Positions 11,226-21,929 of a stretch of DNA of 64,000 bases are shown one piece after another (position 1 is the first letter of the stretch; the number at the start of each line of letters is the position of its first letter). The DNA lies in the NCBI RefSeq assembly GCF_907164915.1, contig NC_061870.1:31285348-31349347 (forward strand). The letters run 5' to 3'. The position numbers and the translations under genes are program-made. Origin of the DNA: Impatiens glandulifera. Its lineage: Eukaryota > Streptophyta > Magnoliopsida > Ericales > Balsaminaceae. The notes beneath the pieces are model-generated. The model searched no databases. It had not been told where the DNA came from and worked only from the letters and a program-made list of their open reading frames with translations.

Positions 11226-12632
11226 ATGGATTCTAGGCTTGCCGCTGAGGATGTAGTGTTCTTAATAGTGCCGTTTCCACTCCAAAGCCACCTAAACCAG
11301 CTCCTTCGCCTCTCAACCCTCATCAGCTCCCGTGGCTTCTCCGTTCACTATGCCACCACCGTTCTCCATTGCCGTCAGGTCGAGCTCCGGCACGATACGC
11401 CCATCAACACTACTTGTCCAATAATATTCCATCAACTCCTTACACCCCCTTTTCTTTCTCCTCCACCCGAACCATCCATCTCTTCTGTTAAGTTTCTCGA
11501 CCATCTTAAGCCGACCTTTGAAGCCTCACAAACCTTGCGCGAACCTGTCGCTGCGTTGCTAAGGGAACTTTCCTCAACTACAACTAGAACTGGAACTGGA
11601 ACTAGAAGACTGGTCATCGTCCACGACAGCCTAATGAATTATGCCGTCCAGGATGCTGCTTCTCTTCCGAATGCGGAGTCCTATTCTTTCAATTGTGGCT
11701 CAGTCTTCTGCACATTCTGTTTTACCTGTCAGTTCACGGGGAGACCTTTCCCTGTCGAGTTGGAACCGGAGTCCATTCCAACTTTAGACAATTGCTTCAA
11801 CATTGAGATCCTGAAACTTTTCGGCAATGAAGATGAATTTGATCTTAACAGACATGGTAAGCTATTCAACACCTGCCGAGCAATGGAGGGCACTTACCTA
11901 GACTTACTAGTCGAAACAATGTCCGCTGAGAAGGTCCAGAAGGAGAAGCTATGGGCAATCGCGCCCTTGTTTCCAGTAATTACAGAAAACGACTACGACA
12001 AACCTCACCCAACCTTGGAGTGGCTCGATAAACAACCACCAAATTCGGTGATATACGTATCATTTGGGTCAACAACACTCATGAGCCGTGAACAGATCAA
12101 TGAGCTGGCTATAGGATTGGAAGAAAGTAAACAGAGGTTCCTATGGGTGTTGAGAGATGCCGACCGAGTAGACATATTCAACGCTGAATCCACAATCCTT
12201 CAGCTGCCTGAAGGGTTCGAGGAGCGGGTGAAAGGGGTGGGAAAAGTGACGAGAGATTGGGCTCCTCAGCTTGGGATTCTCCGGCACCCATCGGTTGGAG
12301 GTTTTATGAGCCACTGCGGCTGGAACTCATGTCTCGAGAGCCTTACCATGGGAGTGCCATTGGCTACATGGCCAATGCACTCCGACCAGCCGCATAACGC
12401 CTTACTCATCACCCACATACTCAAAGTGGGAGTTCAGGTCATGGGTTGGGGAGAACGTGATCAACTAGTGACCTCATCTGCCATTAAGAAAAGCATTGAA
12501 AATTTGATGGCATCGAGTGAAGGACATGAGATTAGAACAAGAGCGGAAGAATTGGGAAGAGCTATCAGGCAATCAGTAGAGGGCGACCACCACGGAGAAT
12601 TGAATTCTTTCCTAGCCTACGCAACTAGATGA
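11226..12632 (+). CDS. UGT-2: zeatin O-glucosyltransferase-like family-1 UGT
   Basis: An intronless 468-residue UGT of the 'LIVPFPLQ' type, closest in its N-terminal half to UGT-4. The catalytic His is His22 in 'VPFPLQSHLNQLL', with Ser in place of Gly before it. The acceptor-side segment 'IVHDSLMNYAVQDAAS' is intact. The PSPG box is residues 345-388, ending HSDQ. The start at MDSRLA is the first ATG of the frame and fits the family. The first half differs clearly from UGT-1 while the last ~170 codons are almost the same at DNA level, suggesting gene conversion. Its promoter is unlike that of its neighbours, so expression may differ. The function (sugar transfer to a hydroxyl of a cytokinin or other small molecule) is inferred from the family. 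Confidence 0.93.
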   Translation: MDSRLAAEDVVFLIVPFPLQSHLNQLLRLSTLISSRGFSVHYATTVLHCRQVELRHDTPINTTCPIIFHQLLTPPFLSPPPEPSISSVKFLDHLKPTFEASQTLREPVAALLRELSSTTTRTGTGTRRLVIVHDSLMNYAVQDAASLPNAESYSFNCGSVFCTFCFTCQFTGRPFPVELEPESIPTLDNCFNIEILKLFGNEDEFDLNRHGKLFNTCRAMEGTYLDLLVETMSAEKVQKEKLWAIAPLFPVITENDYDKPHPTLEWLDKQPPNSVIYVSFGSTTLMSREQINELAIGLEESKQRFLWVLRDADRVDIFNAESTILQLPEGFEERVKGVGKVTRDWAPQLGILRHPSVGGFMSHCGWNSCLESLTMGVPLATWPMHSDQPHNALLITHILKVGVQVMGWGERDQLVTSSAIKKSIENLMASSEGHEIRTRAEELGRAIRQSVEGDHHGELNSFLAYATR

Positions 12633-13500
12633 ATCAATCAATTAACTAATAATGTCAATTTTCAATTATGATGATGATCATCATCTTCTTCAAATGCGGA
12701 CATTGAAAAATCTCTAATTTAAGTCATATATAGCTTAGAGGACCACCAAAAGGAACTCTTAAAATTTAGCAGTGGCAGTATGAGGTTGACGGATACTAAC
12801 ATGAACCTTGACATGTTTATTTGTGATTAATCCGAACATGATCCGTTTGACTCGATTTACCTAACTCAACTATAACCAAACCTGATGTAATTAATTCACA
12901 TATCTGTTTTAAATTAAAATAACACTGTCACAAAACAAAAATTAAGTTAAGTCACAAATTCGCTTATAAAATATTTTACAAAAAAAATGATTGACTATAT
13001 AGAAAAGAATAACACAAAATTCAAACAAGAAAACTTATACAAAAGTAATCGGATCTAATTTGAGTAATTTCAGGTCGATCCGATTTTGACCTTATTATTA
13101 ATCAGGTTAAACAGGTCAAACTAATTTTGGCGAATAAAAAAATATGTGACCCTAACTTGATTTTTTTCGTGTTCAATTAGGCTCGTATTTTTGTGTCGGC
13201 TCCAAAATTGTCCGCCCTACTTCAATTATACTTCAATTATTGTGGGATGATATGAAATGAGTTAATAAATAAATGATAATCTTGTTATTGCACTCTTATA
13301 AAAGTTGATTATAGATATTCTTATGCTCTTTTTAATATACATAAATCATGAGTTTTATTCATTATAATTGTTTTATGTTATCATAGATGTGATTCAATAA
13401 TAAGATTAATTAATTGATACATTAAAAACTAAAAATATTTAAATTTAATGGTAAAAAAAAAACATAACATAAACATCTGAAATCTTCTTCTCTAATAAGT
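12633..13500. other. Intergenic region after UGT-2
   Basis: The first ~130 bp hold the UGT 3'-flank motif. About 12780-13220 belongs to a dispersed repeat with words such as 'gaccttattattaatcaggt' and 'acaggtcaaactaatttt'. Related copies occur near 33990-34330 and 34690-34860. The remainder is AT-rich with no gene seen. Confidence 0.45.
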
Positions 13501-13559
13501 CCGTCTTCTCACCGGTCGAAAACCTAGCGTGGATCCATATCGCCTTCCCAATTACCGCC

Positions 13560-13940
13560 ATGGCTTCAGCAGCAAAATCTGTCCTTCAGACACTCAGGCG
13601 TTACATCAAAAAGCCATGGGAAATCACTGGTCCTTGCGCCTCTCCCGAGTACAAATTGGCTGTTCCCAAGGCTACGGAATACCGTTTGTTCTGTCCCGCC
13701 ACCATTCCTGAGAAGGCCATTATCCCATCTTCCGACCCCGAGACCGTCTACGACATCAAGTACTTCTCCCGCGACCAGCGTCGCAACCGACCGCCGATTC
13801 GCCGTACTATTCTCAAGAAGGCCGATGTCGAAAAAATGATGAAGGAGACTACTTTCGATGTCAGCGATTTTCCCATCCCTTACCTCACCGCTAAAGTCGT
13901 CGAGGACATGGATGCCATTGGCGGAGGTTATCAGAAATGA
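13560..13940 (+). CDS. Plant mitochondrial complex I accessory subunit (At1g67350-like)
   Basis: A small soluble protein of 126 residues. It closely resembles the plant protein I remember as Arabidopsis At1g67350, found in mitochondrial NADH dehydrogenase (complex I) preparations; I have no search to confirm the name. The conserved N-terminal 'SVLQTLRRYIKKPWEITGPC', 'PSSDPETVYDI', 'RDQRRNRPPIRR' and C-terminal 'FDVSDFPIPYL' plus 'GGGY' are all present. The basic, Arg/Lys-rich N-terminus fits mitochondrial import, and no membrane segment is seen. The ATG lies in a good context (gccatggct). The coding region has no intron, but a GT donor directly follows the stop, suggesting a 3'-UTR intron. 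GC content is higher than in the surroundings. Confidence 0.8.
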   Translation: MASAAKSVLQTLRRYIKKPWEITGPCASPEYKLAVPKATEYRLFCPATIPEKAIIPSSDPETVYDIKYFSRDQRRNRPPIRRTILKKADVEKMMKETTFDVSDFPIPYLTAKVVEDMDAIGGGYQK

Positions 13941-13941
13941 G

Positions 13942-14906
13942 GTCAGTTATAGCTCAATTTCTAATGATTATTCTCGATTTCGCTTGATCTAGGGTTTCCT
14001 TTATGCGTGTTAGGCGTTTTGTTTCTTCTCGGGCTCATCGTTCATTGGGATCTGTATTTGATCATGGTTAGGGTTCCATGTGTTTCTCTTTATTGGACAC
14101 CTGAAAGGGTTAAAACAATTCAGGCTGAGAGGGAATTTTACTCTGCAGCATTAGTGAATGACCATATAAGCCATATCATTTAGGTTGCATTTCTAGTGTT
14201 TCTATATTGTTCCTTTTTCTATGAAATATCATCCATAGAGTATTACACCTGAGAGATCATTGGAACTCCATCAAGTAATCAATCTATTTCAAATGGTGGA
14301 GTTATTTGGTGCTTAAATGGAACTTGTATTGTTTGCTGATAAAAAAACAGCAAGTTTGAAAGTCTGGCTTGCAATTACAGGGAATAACAATCACGACAAT
14401 GATCTGTACTTACTATTTGATCATGCTAATCATAGATCTATTCATTTAGTTGTTTTCCATTGTGCATAAAGGAAACCATATGCCATTTTAATACTCTTGG
14501 GGAGGTTGGTGGACATCATCAAGAACAATATTCATATGAAAACTTGATGTACTTGTGTGAAAATTGGTAATAATGAATTGATTAAATCATTTTCTACTCT
14601 AGAATCTAGTTCCTAATGAATTGGTAAGTAGCTTATGTAAGTTAAGAATTCAGAAACTCAACCCTATATGTAAAAACAAAATATGTTTTTCCAACAAATA
14701 TAATCTGTATGTAGATAATTGTTGAAAGTTGTCTCTATTGAAGTCGGAATTCACATGAAGTTACTTGTCTCGTGGACTTGTAACATCAAAATGGACATTT
14801 GAACATTATTTGGAACTATTATATTATTTTGGTGTCTTATAACATTGTCATAACTGCGTTTTTTTATCATGCTCTTACAGGTTTCTTTCTATTCTATATT
14901 CTGTAG
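13942..14906 (+). other. Probable 3'-UTR intron of the complex I subunit gene
   Basis: The stop codon (13938-13940) is followed at once by 'g|gtcagt', a good donor. A pyrimidine-rich tract ending 'attctgtag' at 14906 makes a good acceptor, with 'ttacag' at 14880 as an alternative. The T-rich body has no ORF. A junction within 50 nt of the stop would not be expected to trigger nonsense-mediated decay. Confidence 0.5.
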
Positions 14907-15960
14907 GTCAAGGTTCAAATGGACAACAACTGGAGGCCTGAAATGCTGTAAAGGCAATTATCAAAACATTTTTATTTTTATTTTTATTTTCCATATCTCC
15001 TATTGAAATACACAGAAAACTGTGGTTATGAATAGACTCCCCCAATAAAATTTATTTGAATCTCTAACCTCAATTATGGTTTGTTTGTGTTACACTGTTG
15101 TGGAATGACAATTGTTTGTTTTTTCTCTGAATTTTATTAGAAGAGATGTGAATTATGCCCATATAGTATACATACAGATTTAGCAGCAGACACACACACA
15201 ATGAAATGTTGTTGAATCTCATGACAGACAGAACAATCTATGAGGCTTGTTCTTTGTGAGATTGGAGAAAATATGAATAGGGTGAAAGGTCATTCACCAA
15301 ATTGCACTTTAGAAAAACAACATGATGTTCATGTTTGTTTTTGTATTTTAATTTGAGTGTTTGTTTGTTTTTGCGAAAGATAATGCAACAAACTTAACCC
15401 CTTAAAAATATAAAAATAATGATAAAAAAACGGAAATTTGGTGTTATGAATGCTGTCGGGAATAATGATGTGACAACACGTGATTAGATTTAAATCTAAT
15501 AAAAGAGAAAAAATCAATTTTTCAAATTCAAGTATTGTCACAGTATTTATGACACTAAATTACCGATTTATATATTTTTTTCTACTTCAATTTTAAGTCT
15601 GATTCATTTGAGTGAAAAAATTAAAAAACAGTGTTTATGTTTGTTTTTGTATTTGAGTTTTTGTTTGTTATTGCCTAACATAATGCAATAAACTTAACTC
15701 CATGATGATATAATGTACCTGTTTAGAAACACCTAAAAGTGAGTCGAAGAACATTATTTTATCTAAATTAATATGGTAAACTCAAAACTTAGATGACTTC
15801 GATCAAGTTCGTTTCCAAATAAGCTGAATATTTGTTTCGCAAATATATATATTTTTTTATTTTACTTGAATTTGAAGTTTTGTTTTTTTAGTGAAAAAAT
15901 TAGAAACCGTTGAGTTAATGATAAGAATAGATTAATAATAATAATATTAACAAAAGTTTG
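14907..15960. other. 3' UTR and spacer before TAF8
   Basis: The likely 3' UTR runs to about 15070, with 'aataaaatt' polyadenylation-like signals near 15045. Beyond it is AT-rich spacer. Two similar blocks, near 15330-15400 and 15635-15700 ('atgtttgtttttgtatt', 'tttgagtgtttgtttgtt'), are a degenerate local duplication. No gene seen. Confidence 0.45.
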
Positions 15961-16384
15961 GGTCTTTGATTTCTTTAAATTTGGCCTGCACCCTCGGCCC
16001 CGCCGTTCGCGACCGCTCCCCTCTCTCTCTTTCTCGCCCGCACACTCTTCACTCTCAGTCAGCTTTCCCTCTTTACTACTGATCCAGGGTTTACAAGCCC
16101 TTAAACCCATTTCAGCAGTCAATCGGTTCCTATTTCGTTCAATCGCATTCATATTTGGCATCCAACATCCTTTAAACCCTAGAAACTTTACACAATCTGG
16201 TAAGCTTCGATTACTCCTAATTCACTATTCCAATTTTGCGCTATATTTATTCTCTGCCGGTCCCAATGCACCGGTCTAGGGTTTTTTGTGGATAGTACTA
16301 CTTCTTCTTCTTCACGAACTAGGAGTTAGTTGTAAGGAAACGGAACTCGGGAGCATTTTTCTACGTGATGAGAAAGCTTTGAAT
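15961..16384 (+). promoter_or_regulatory. Promoter and 5' UTR of TAF8
   Basis: A GC-richer stretch with a C/T-rich tract ('cccctctctctctttctcgcc', 16017-16037), typical of constitutive plant promoters, then telo-box words (AAACCCTA near 16174; CTAGGGTTTT near 16275). A 5'-UTR intron is likely: donor at 16200 (ctg|gtaagc), acceptor near 16322 after a CTT-rich tract. It would remove the upstream in-frame ATG at 16286. Confidence 0.5.
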
Positions 16385-17461
16385 ATGAGCGATGGAGCTG
16401 CGGAGGGTGGAAGAGACAATTCACGTAATCCTACCAACAAGAGATCAGGAGCTGACGACTTTGTTCAAGCATTAGCGAAGATAGCTGTTGCGCAGGTATT
16501 CGATTCTATAGGATTTCAGGGTTTCCAACAATCAGCCCTCAATGTAATGTCTGATGTAGCTGTTAGGTATACTCGTGAGATTGGGAAAATCTCTAATCAG
16601 TATGCAAATTTAGCCGATCGGAATTACTGTGAAGTGTTGGATGTAATTCAAGCATTGAAAGAGTTAGGATCAGCAGAAGGGTTTTCAGGTGCTTCAGATG
16701 TTAATCATTGTCTTGCTAATTCTGGTATAATTAGGGAACTGATTCAATATGTTGAGGATGCTGGAGAGATTCCATTTGCATATTCAATCCCTCCTTTTCC
16801 TGTTTCAAGGGACCAAAAAGTTGAACCGAGTTTTATCCAACTAGGACAAACTCCACCTGACCAACACATACCCGCTTGGCTGCCAGCATTTCCCGATACT
16901 CAAGCTTGTATCGCACATGAATCGCCATTGGTTAATGAGAGATCGGTAACTGACCCAAAGGTGGAAGTTGTGAGAAAGCAGAAGAATCCAGAGTCATCTT
17001 TCTTAAGTCTTCAACAAATGTTGGCCAACAATGGGTCTGAATTTCCTAAAGCTGTTGATGGCGCTAAAGAAAAAAGAGTTGCCCAGGGAAATCCTTTCAT
17101 TGCTGCTCCTCTTCCATTTGGAGAGAAGGAAGAAGTATGTCCAGTTGTTCCTCAACCTAGAATGATGGAAGAAAATACCGGTAATAATCATTATTCTGTA
17201 TTCGACGACACATTCCTTCAAGTTACTGGAGCAGAGAAGAAGACCGAAACACATGAATCTGAAGAGCAGGAAACCGGGAAAGAAGTTGTTCCTGAGAGCC
17301 CGAAAAGACCTCTTATAAGATTTAAGCTTGGGGTAAACAAGAAGAAGCCCATCGTTGCATTAAAGAATGTATACTGTGAGAGTAATGGCAATATGAGTTC
17401 CTGTTCTGAGAACGATGAAAAGAAAAAGAAGAGCCGAATAGATACACATGAGAGTGGATAG
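16385..17461 (+). CDS. TFIID subunit TAF8
   Basis: Transcription initiation factor TFIID subunit 8, nuclear, 358 residues, in line with plant TAF8. Residues ~26-95 form a histone fold (from 'FVQALAKIAVAQVFDSIGFQ' to 'EVLDVIQALKELG'); in TFIID this pairs with TAF10. Next comes the TAF8 C-terminal motif region (~140-180) with 'PPFPV' and 'IPAWLPAFPDTQ', diagnostic for this family. The C-terminal third is low-complexity and acidic, then lysine-rich ('KKKKKSR'), suggesting nuclear targeting. I prefer the ATG at 16385 (MSDGAAEGG). The ORF is open from 16286, but that extension is a hydrophobic stretch encoded by probable 5'-UTR intron DNA. No intron in the coding region. Not related functionally to the UGT array. 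Confidence 0.9.
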   Translation: MSDGAAEGGRDNSRNPTNKRSGADDFVQALAKIAVAQVFDSIGFQGFQQSALNVMSDVAVRYTREIGKISNQYANLADRNYCEVLDVIQALKELGSAEGFSGASDVNHCLANSGIIRELIQYVEDAGEIPFAYSIPPFPVSRDQKVEPSFIQLGQTPPDQHIPAWLPAFPDTQACIAHESPLVNERSVTDPKVEVVRKQKNPESSFLSLQQMLANNGSEFPKAVDGAKEKRVAQGNPFIAAPLPFGEKEEVCPVVPQPRMMEENTGNNHYSVFDDTFLQVTGAEKKTETHESEEQETGKEVVPESPKRPLIRFKLGVNKKKPIVALKNVYCESNGNMSSCSENDEKKKKSRIDTHESG

Positions 17462-18335
17462 AAAAGAAGAAGAAAATCTTCCGGAATTGCCACAATTGTA
17501 AAACTAGGTCAGTTTGATTAGAGATTGTAGTTGTATAATTTTCATTTGAAACCAACCAGATACTGATTGATTCTAGATTAGTTTGACCTTGGGACAGATT
17601 AGCCCAGTTAAACTAGATCCCAAATATGACATTTCTTTTCCAGTGGCTGGCTACAAAAAAAACATTGTTATTCTTTCTGATTGAAATTCTTGTGTATTTT
17701 TAATCTGATGAACTAGTCTCTAGCTGCATTTGACAGTTGGGAGTAGTTTATGCGAGAACTCGTTATAAGGATCCCTCCTTTTGGGGAGATTCATTTGTTT
17801 ACAAACACCAATCCTTCAAAGCAAAAGCTACTGCCCACCAGTAACAGGTAACCCCAATTGCTCTGTCTTGGAAGAACTCTGCATTTTTCAGTTGCTATGG
17901 TTGTTCAGATAGTTTATTTGAAAGTTTAGTTGTTTTTAATATAACTATTTCCTTCCATTATTATTGTGAATTGCAGTTTCTTTTTGCTTTCAGTAAATGG
18001 AGATATATTTATGAATTGTTGTTATCTGGTGGTGTTGTTCTTAAGGTTTTATATATATAGTTAATGTAGGAGTTATAGCAGTAAAAGAGGCAAGCTGAAT
18101 ATACTTACTATTACTGATTCTCATAATCAATTTGATTTTTTCTTTTAAATGTTTCCTATAATGATATTATGAAATGTTTAGTAGTTTAATCTTTACTACA
18201 AAAATATGAAGAAAAAAAATATTAAACCTGAAAAGAAGGCTTGTCTAATTTGTCAGTTTCTTAGATGGAACTCTAAGAACCTTAGATTATGTGTCATGAT
18301 GATTTATTGTGCCAAAGAGACTCCAATTGTCTGGC
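17462..18335. other. 3' UTR and spacer after TAF8
   Basis: The likely TAF8 3' UTR, then T-rich spacer. No gene. The short ORF starting at 18206 runs into the minisatellite and is not believed. Confidence 0.45.
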
Positions 18336-18870
18336 TTCAATATACATTTACCTCCCAATGGATTCCGCTCCAATTGTATAGCCTCAATCTACGTTTACCT
18401 CCCATTCGATTCCACTTCAATTCTATCGCCTCAATTTACGTTTACCTTCCACTTTCGATTCCACTCTAATCCAATTCTATAGCCTCAATCTACGTTTACC
18501 TTCCATTTCCGATTCCGCTCCAACATGATGATATTGTTCCAAAGGGACTTGTCTGGCCTCAATCTACGTTTGCCTGCCATTCTATTCCGCCTCAATCAAG
18601 TTTATCTTCCACTCGATTCCGCTCCAATAGTATCGCCTCAACCTAGGTTTACCTCCCATTCAATTCCGTTCCAATTGTATCGCCTCAGTCTACGTTTACC
18701 TCTCGATTCCACTCCAATTGTATCGCCTCAACTTAGGTTTACCTCCCATGCGATTCCGCTCCAATTATATCGCCTCAATCTACGTTTACCCCCTCAATCT
18801 ACGTTTACCCCGATTTCGCTCCAATTGTATTGCCTCAATCTACTATTATCTCCCATCATCAATATAAGTC
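18336..18870 (+). repeat. Minisatellite of ~47 bp, about 10 degenerate units
   Basis: Units read 'gcctcaatctacgtttacct', 'cccattcgattccgctccaa' and 'ttgtatc', with copies starting near 18335, 18380, 18427, 18480, 18555, 18628, 18682, 18726, 18771 and 18831. Some units are shortened, and 18790-18810 holds a partial internal duplication. It is much more GC-rich than its surroundings. ORFs through it change frame with unit length and look non-coding. Confidence 0.85.
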
Positions 18871-18879
18871 ATATTTGAT

Positions 18880-19260
18880 AAATATTATTTTCCTGTTTTG
18901 ATGGCAAGTCTCAAATTATTGGATCTATTGAGTTCTTAGACCTAAGGTTTTGACCCAACAAGTTATATTTGTTTTTTAAACACATTTTAAATATATAATA
19001 TAATTTAAATAAAGGTTAAGCTAATAAAGTTTTAAAATATATTAAAGGTTAAGATATAATTGATCTAATTGTTACACACATTTTATTCTATCAAATTTGA
19101 TTTGAATATTTAAAACTAGCAATAATCTCTCCACCCACATAAATAACAAATTTTCTTAATTAAGACATTACAAATTACATATATAAGATTTTAAGGTAAG
19201 CTATTTTGCAATTAGAGATAATAAATTGATAAATAAATAAATAAATATATACTTAATTCC
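18880..19260. other. AT-rich spacer between minisatellite and eIF3m promoter
   Basis: Nothing recognisable apart from A/T-rich low-complexity DNA. Confidence 0.5.
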
Positions 19261-19470
19261 CGTTTGTAAATATCGGGTAAGGCCCGTTTAGTTATTTTTA
19301 AATAACCCGGGTTATAAAAATAATCCATTTTCAACAAGGCCGCGACTAGGGTTTATAACATTATCTCTCTCACAGTTTCTTTCCCTTTGCCGTCTCGCTC
19401 TTCTTCTTCTCCCAACTGCGACTTATCATCAGCGATTAGGTTAGGTTTCTTCACAGATTCAAAACCAGCG
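19261..19470 (+). promoter_or_regulatory. Promoter and 5' UTR of eIF3m
   Basis: Contains a site-II-like word (aaggcccgttt near 19279), a 14-bp perfect palindrome ATAACCCGGGTTAT at 19302-19315 overlapping a TATA-like 'ttataaaaat', and a telo box (tagggttt, 19347-19354). Telo boxes and site II elements together are a known signature of plant promoters for translation genes, fitting the product. Confidence 0.55.
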
Positions 19471-21929
19471 ATGATGACAGTTGTGCCCACATCGGAGGAT
19501 GACCCTGTTCTCACCGCCGTCCGATTCACATCGGAACTTTCCTGGTCCGACGCCGGTCCCGAGGTTTCTCTTCCCTCTTTACTTTGAACAAACGTTGCGA
19601 ACAATTTACCAATTTCATGTTTTGTTTTTCTAAATTTGTGAATCTCCCTATTTATTACAATTGCCCATGTACTTGTACTAGATGGTTGAGTCGCAAGTGC
19701 AGAGGCTATGTCTAGAGGCTCAAGAATGCATTGTGATGGGTAGATGGTTGGATTTAGCTTCTCTCATGCTTACTTCCGCCGACTTGATATTTTCCAAAGT
19801 TTCTGATAAAGGTATATGTGCTTACCAATACAATCTCTGGTTGCTGGCTTCTGGACTTGATAATGTAATTTTATAACCATATGTTTATACTTTCATTGAC
19901 TGTCTGGTGTGTTTTTTGCTTTTCATTCCAGATGTGGAATGCATTTACACTGTTATTTGCTCTCTTGTCACGAAGCCTGAGAGCCCTGACGAGTCATTGG
20001 AGATGGCCAAACTTATCGCCAATAAAGTAACTCAACAAGCAAATGACAAGCCAGCGTTGCGTTTGAAGATGTAAGTTCTTATCTGTACCTAGATTACTGA
20101 TTCAACTTTAATTGTGTTAAGTGATCATTTGATTTGTTTTTATCTTGATCAGATTGTTCAATTTGTACAATTTGCTGGAGAACCCATATAGTCGGTTCTA
20201 TGTATTCATGAAGGCCCTTGATCTGGCTATCAATGGGAAGACGACTGAACTCATTATTCCCACCTTTAAAAAGATGGATACCTTCTTGCGAGAGTGGAAC
20301 ATTGGGCTGGAGGATCAAAGGAAACTTTTTCTTACCATTGCTAACATTCTGAAAGAGAGCAAAAGGTTCTAACAAATTATGCTTTATTAGGCTGTACCTT
20401 TTCTTTGTTTTTATCTTTATGAGGAAACCCTAGGGTACTGTTGCATAAGTGTAACTGATTATCCTTTTTTCCTGGTGTTTAGTTGTTATATTTGTCTACC
20501 TATAAACAATTCTGATGCTTAGCATATTCCATTTCAGTCGCAGCTCAGGAAAGGATTCCTTCAAGTTCCTTACAAGGTATCTTGCTACTCTTTCAAATGA
20601 AGATGCACATGCTATTAGTGAAGCCAAGGGGGAAGCTGTCAATGCTGTGATTGAATTTGTTAAGGCACCTGACATGTTCCAGGTATTGTAATAGTAAATG
20701 TTGATTGTAGGTATCACTGAAAAGAATTAATGTTTTACGTCAACAATTGAAGCTGGAAATCTTTACAATGCTGTATTTTTTTTTTCATTCTAATCCTTGT
20801 TTACCCGGTTCTTTTTTCACTGCTTTCTCTGTAATCTTTTCAGTTTCTTACCTCTCAATGTATTTTTGTTGATATATGCTTTTTTGCTGTTGATTTGAGT
20901 TACTTTCTTAATGCTGCTACTCAATTTTGTGTACTATCAATTTTGTTACCTAATTGGTCTTTATGAGTCATAGATCAGATGATCAAAACCCATCAAATTT
21001 GTTGTCGTTTCTTGAATTTTATTATGTACTGTCTTTAGCAGCGCTGAATGGTTCTTATTTTGCAGTGTGATCTGTTGGATATGCCTGCTGTTGCACAGTT
21101 GGAGAAAGATGGAAACCTTGCTTTGGTATATGAGCTTTTGAAGATATTCCTTACTCAGAAGTTGGATGCTTATTTGGAATTTCATGCAGCAAATTCAACT
21201 TTCTTGGAAGGCCATGGTAACTATTGCCTACCTCCACAATAATTTATTTTCTGAATTTGTAGTTTTTAATGAAATATTATTGTTGGATTGGTATAGGTCT
21301 TGTACATGAAGACTGTATTACAAAGATGAGGTTGATATCATTGATAGATCTGGCCGCTGTCGAATCTGGTCAAATTCCCTTCACATTAATCAAGGACACA
21401 CTCAAGGTAAATATCGTTGTTACCGTGGTGCATTTTCCTTTGTTTTATCCTGTTCCATAATCGTATTGAGGAATGATGTGTTGGCAGATAAATGAAGACG
21501 AGGTGGAAATGTGGGTTGTCAAGGCCATCACAGCCAAGTTAATTGACTGTAGAATGGATCAGATGAATCAGACTGTCATTGTTAGGTGTGTTCTATATTC
21601 CTTCACCATCCACTAGAAAAACCACTAATATCACGAGTAATTATTTGATAAACTATGCCACTTTTATGTAGCCGATCTGTTGAGCGAATGTTTGGACAGC
21701 AGCAATGGCTAGCTCTTAGAACAAAGCTGGGAACATGGAGGGTTAGGAATCTCTTTCCTTTTTTTCTTATTTTTTGAAGGAATGTGTTTGATTTGTTAGA
21801 TGTTTTGCTTACTTCTGGATATTTTGCTTGCAGGGTAATATAGCTAATGTCATTAACACAATTCAAGCGAACAAGGTCACTGAAGAAGGTAATACACAAG
21901 CGATGCAAGGATTGGCGATACGTTCATGA
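19471..21929 (+). CDS. Translation initiation factor eIF3 subunit M (10 exons)
   Basis: eIF3m is a PCI-domain subunit of eIF3, which helps load the 40S ribosome in the cytosol. My exon model: 19471-19563, 19682-19811, 19932-20070, 20153-20365, 20538-20682, 21066-21216, 21297-21406, 21488-21585, 21672-21741, 21834-21929. All junctions are GT-AG and keep frame, giving 414 residues, about the length of plant eIF3m. The N-terminus 'MTVVPTSEDDPVLTAVRFTS' and 'GRWLDLASLMLTSADL' match the plant family. The PCI domain lies in the C-terminal half, ending with the winged-helix part ('INEDEVEMWVVKAI', 'LIDCRMDQMNQTVIVSRS') and 'FGQQQWLALRTKL'. The start could be 19471 or 19474 (tandem ATGs); I chose the first. 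Confidence 0.93.

Noticed and set aside
18206..18878. Two ORFs (87 and 117 codons) through the minisatellite
   Set aside because: The peptides are translations of the 47-bp repeat in shifting frames, with no start context or known domain.
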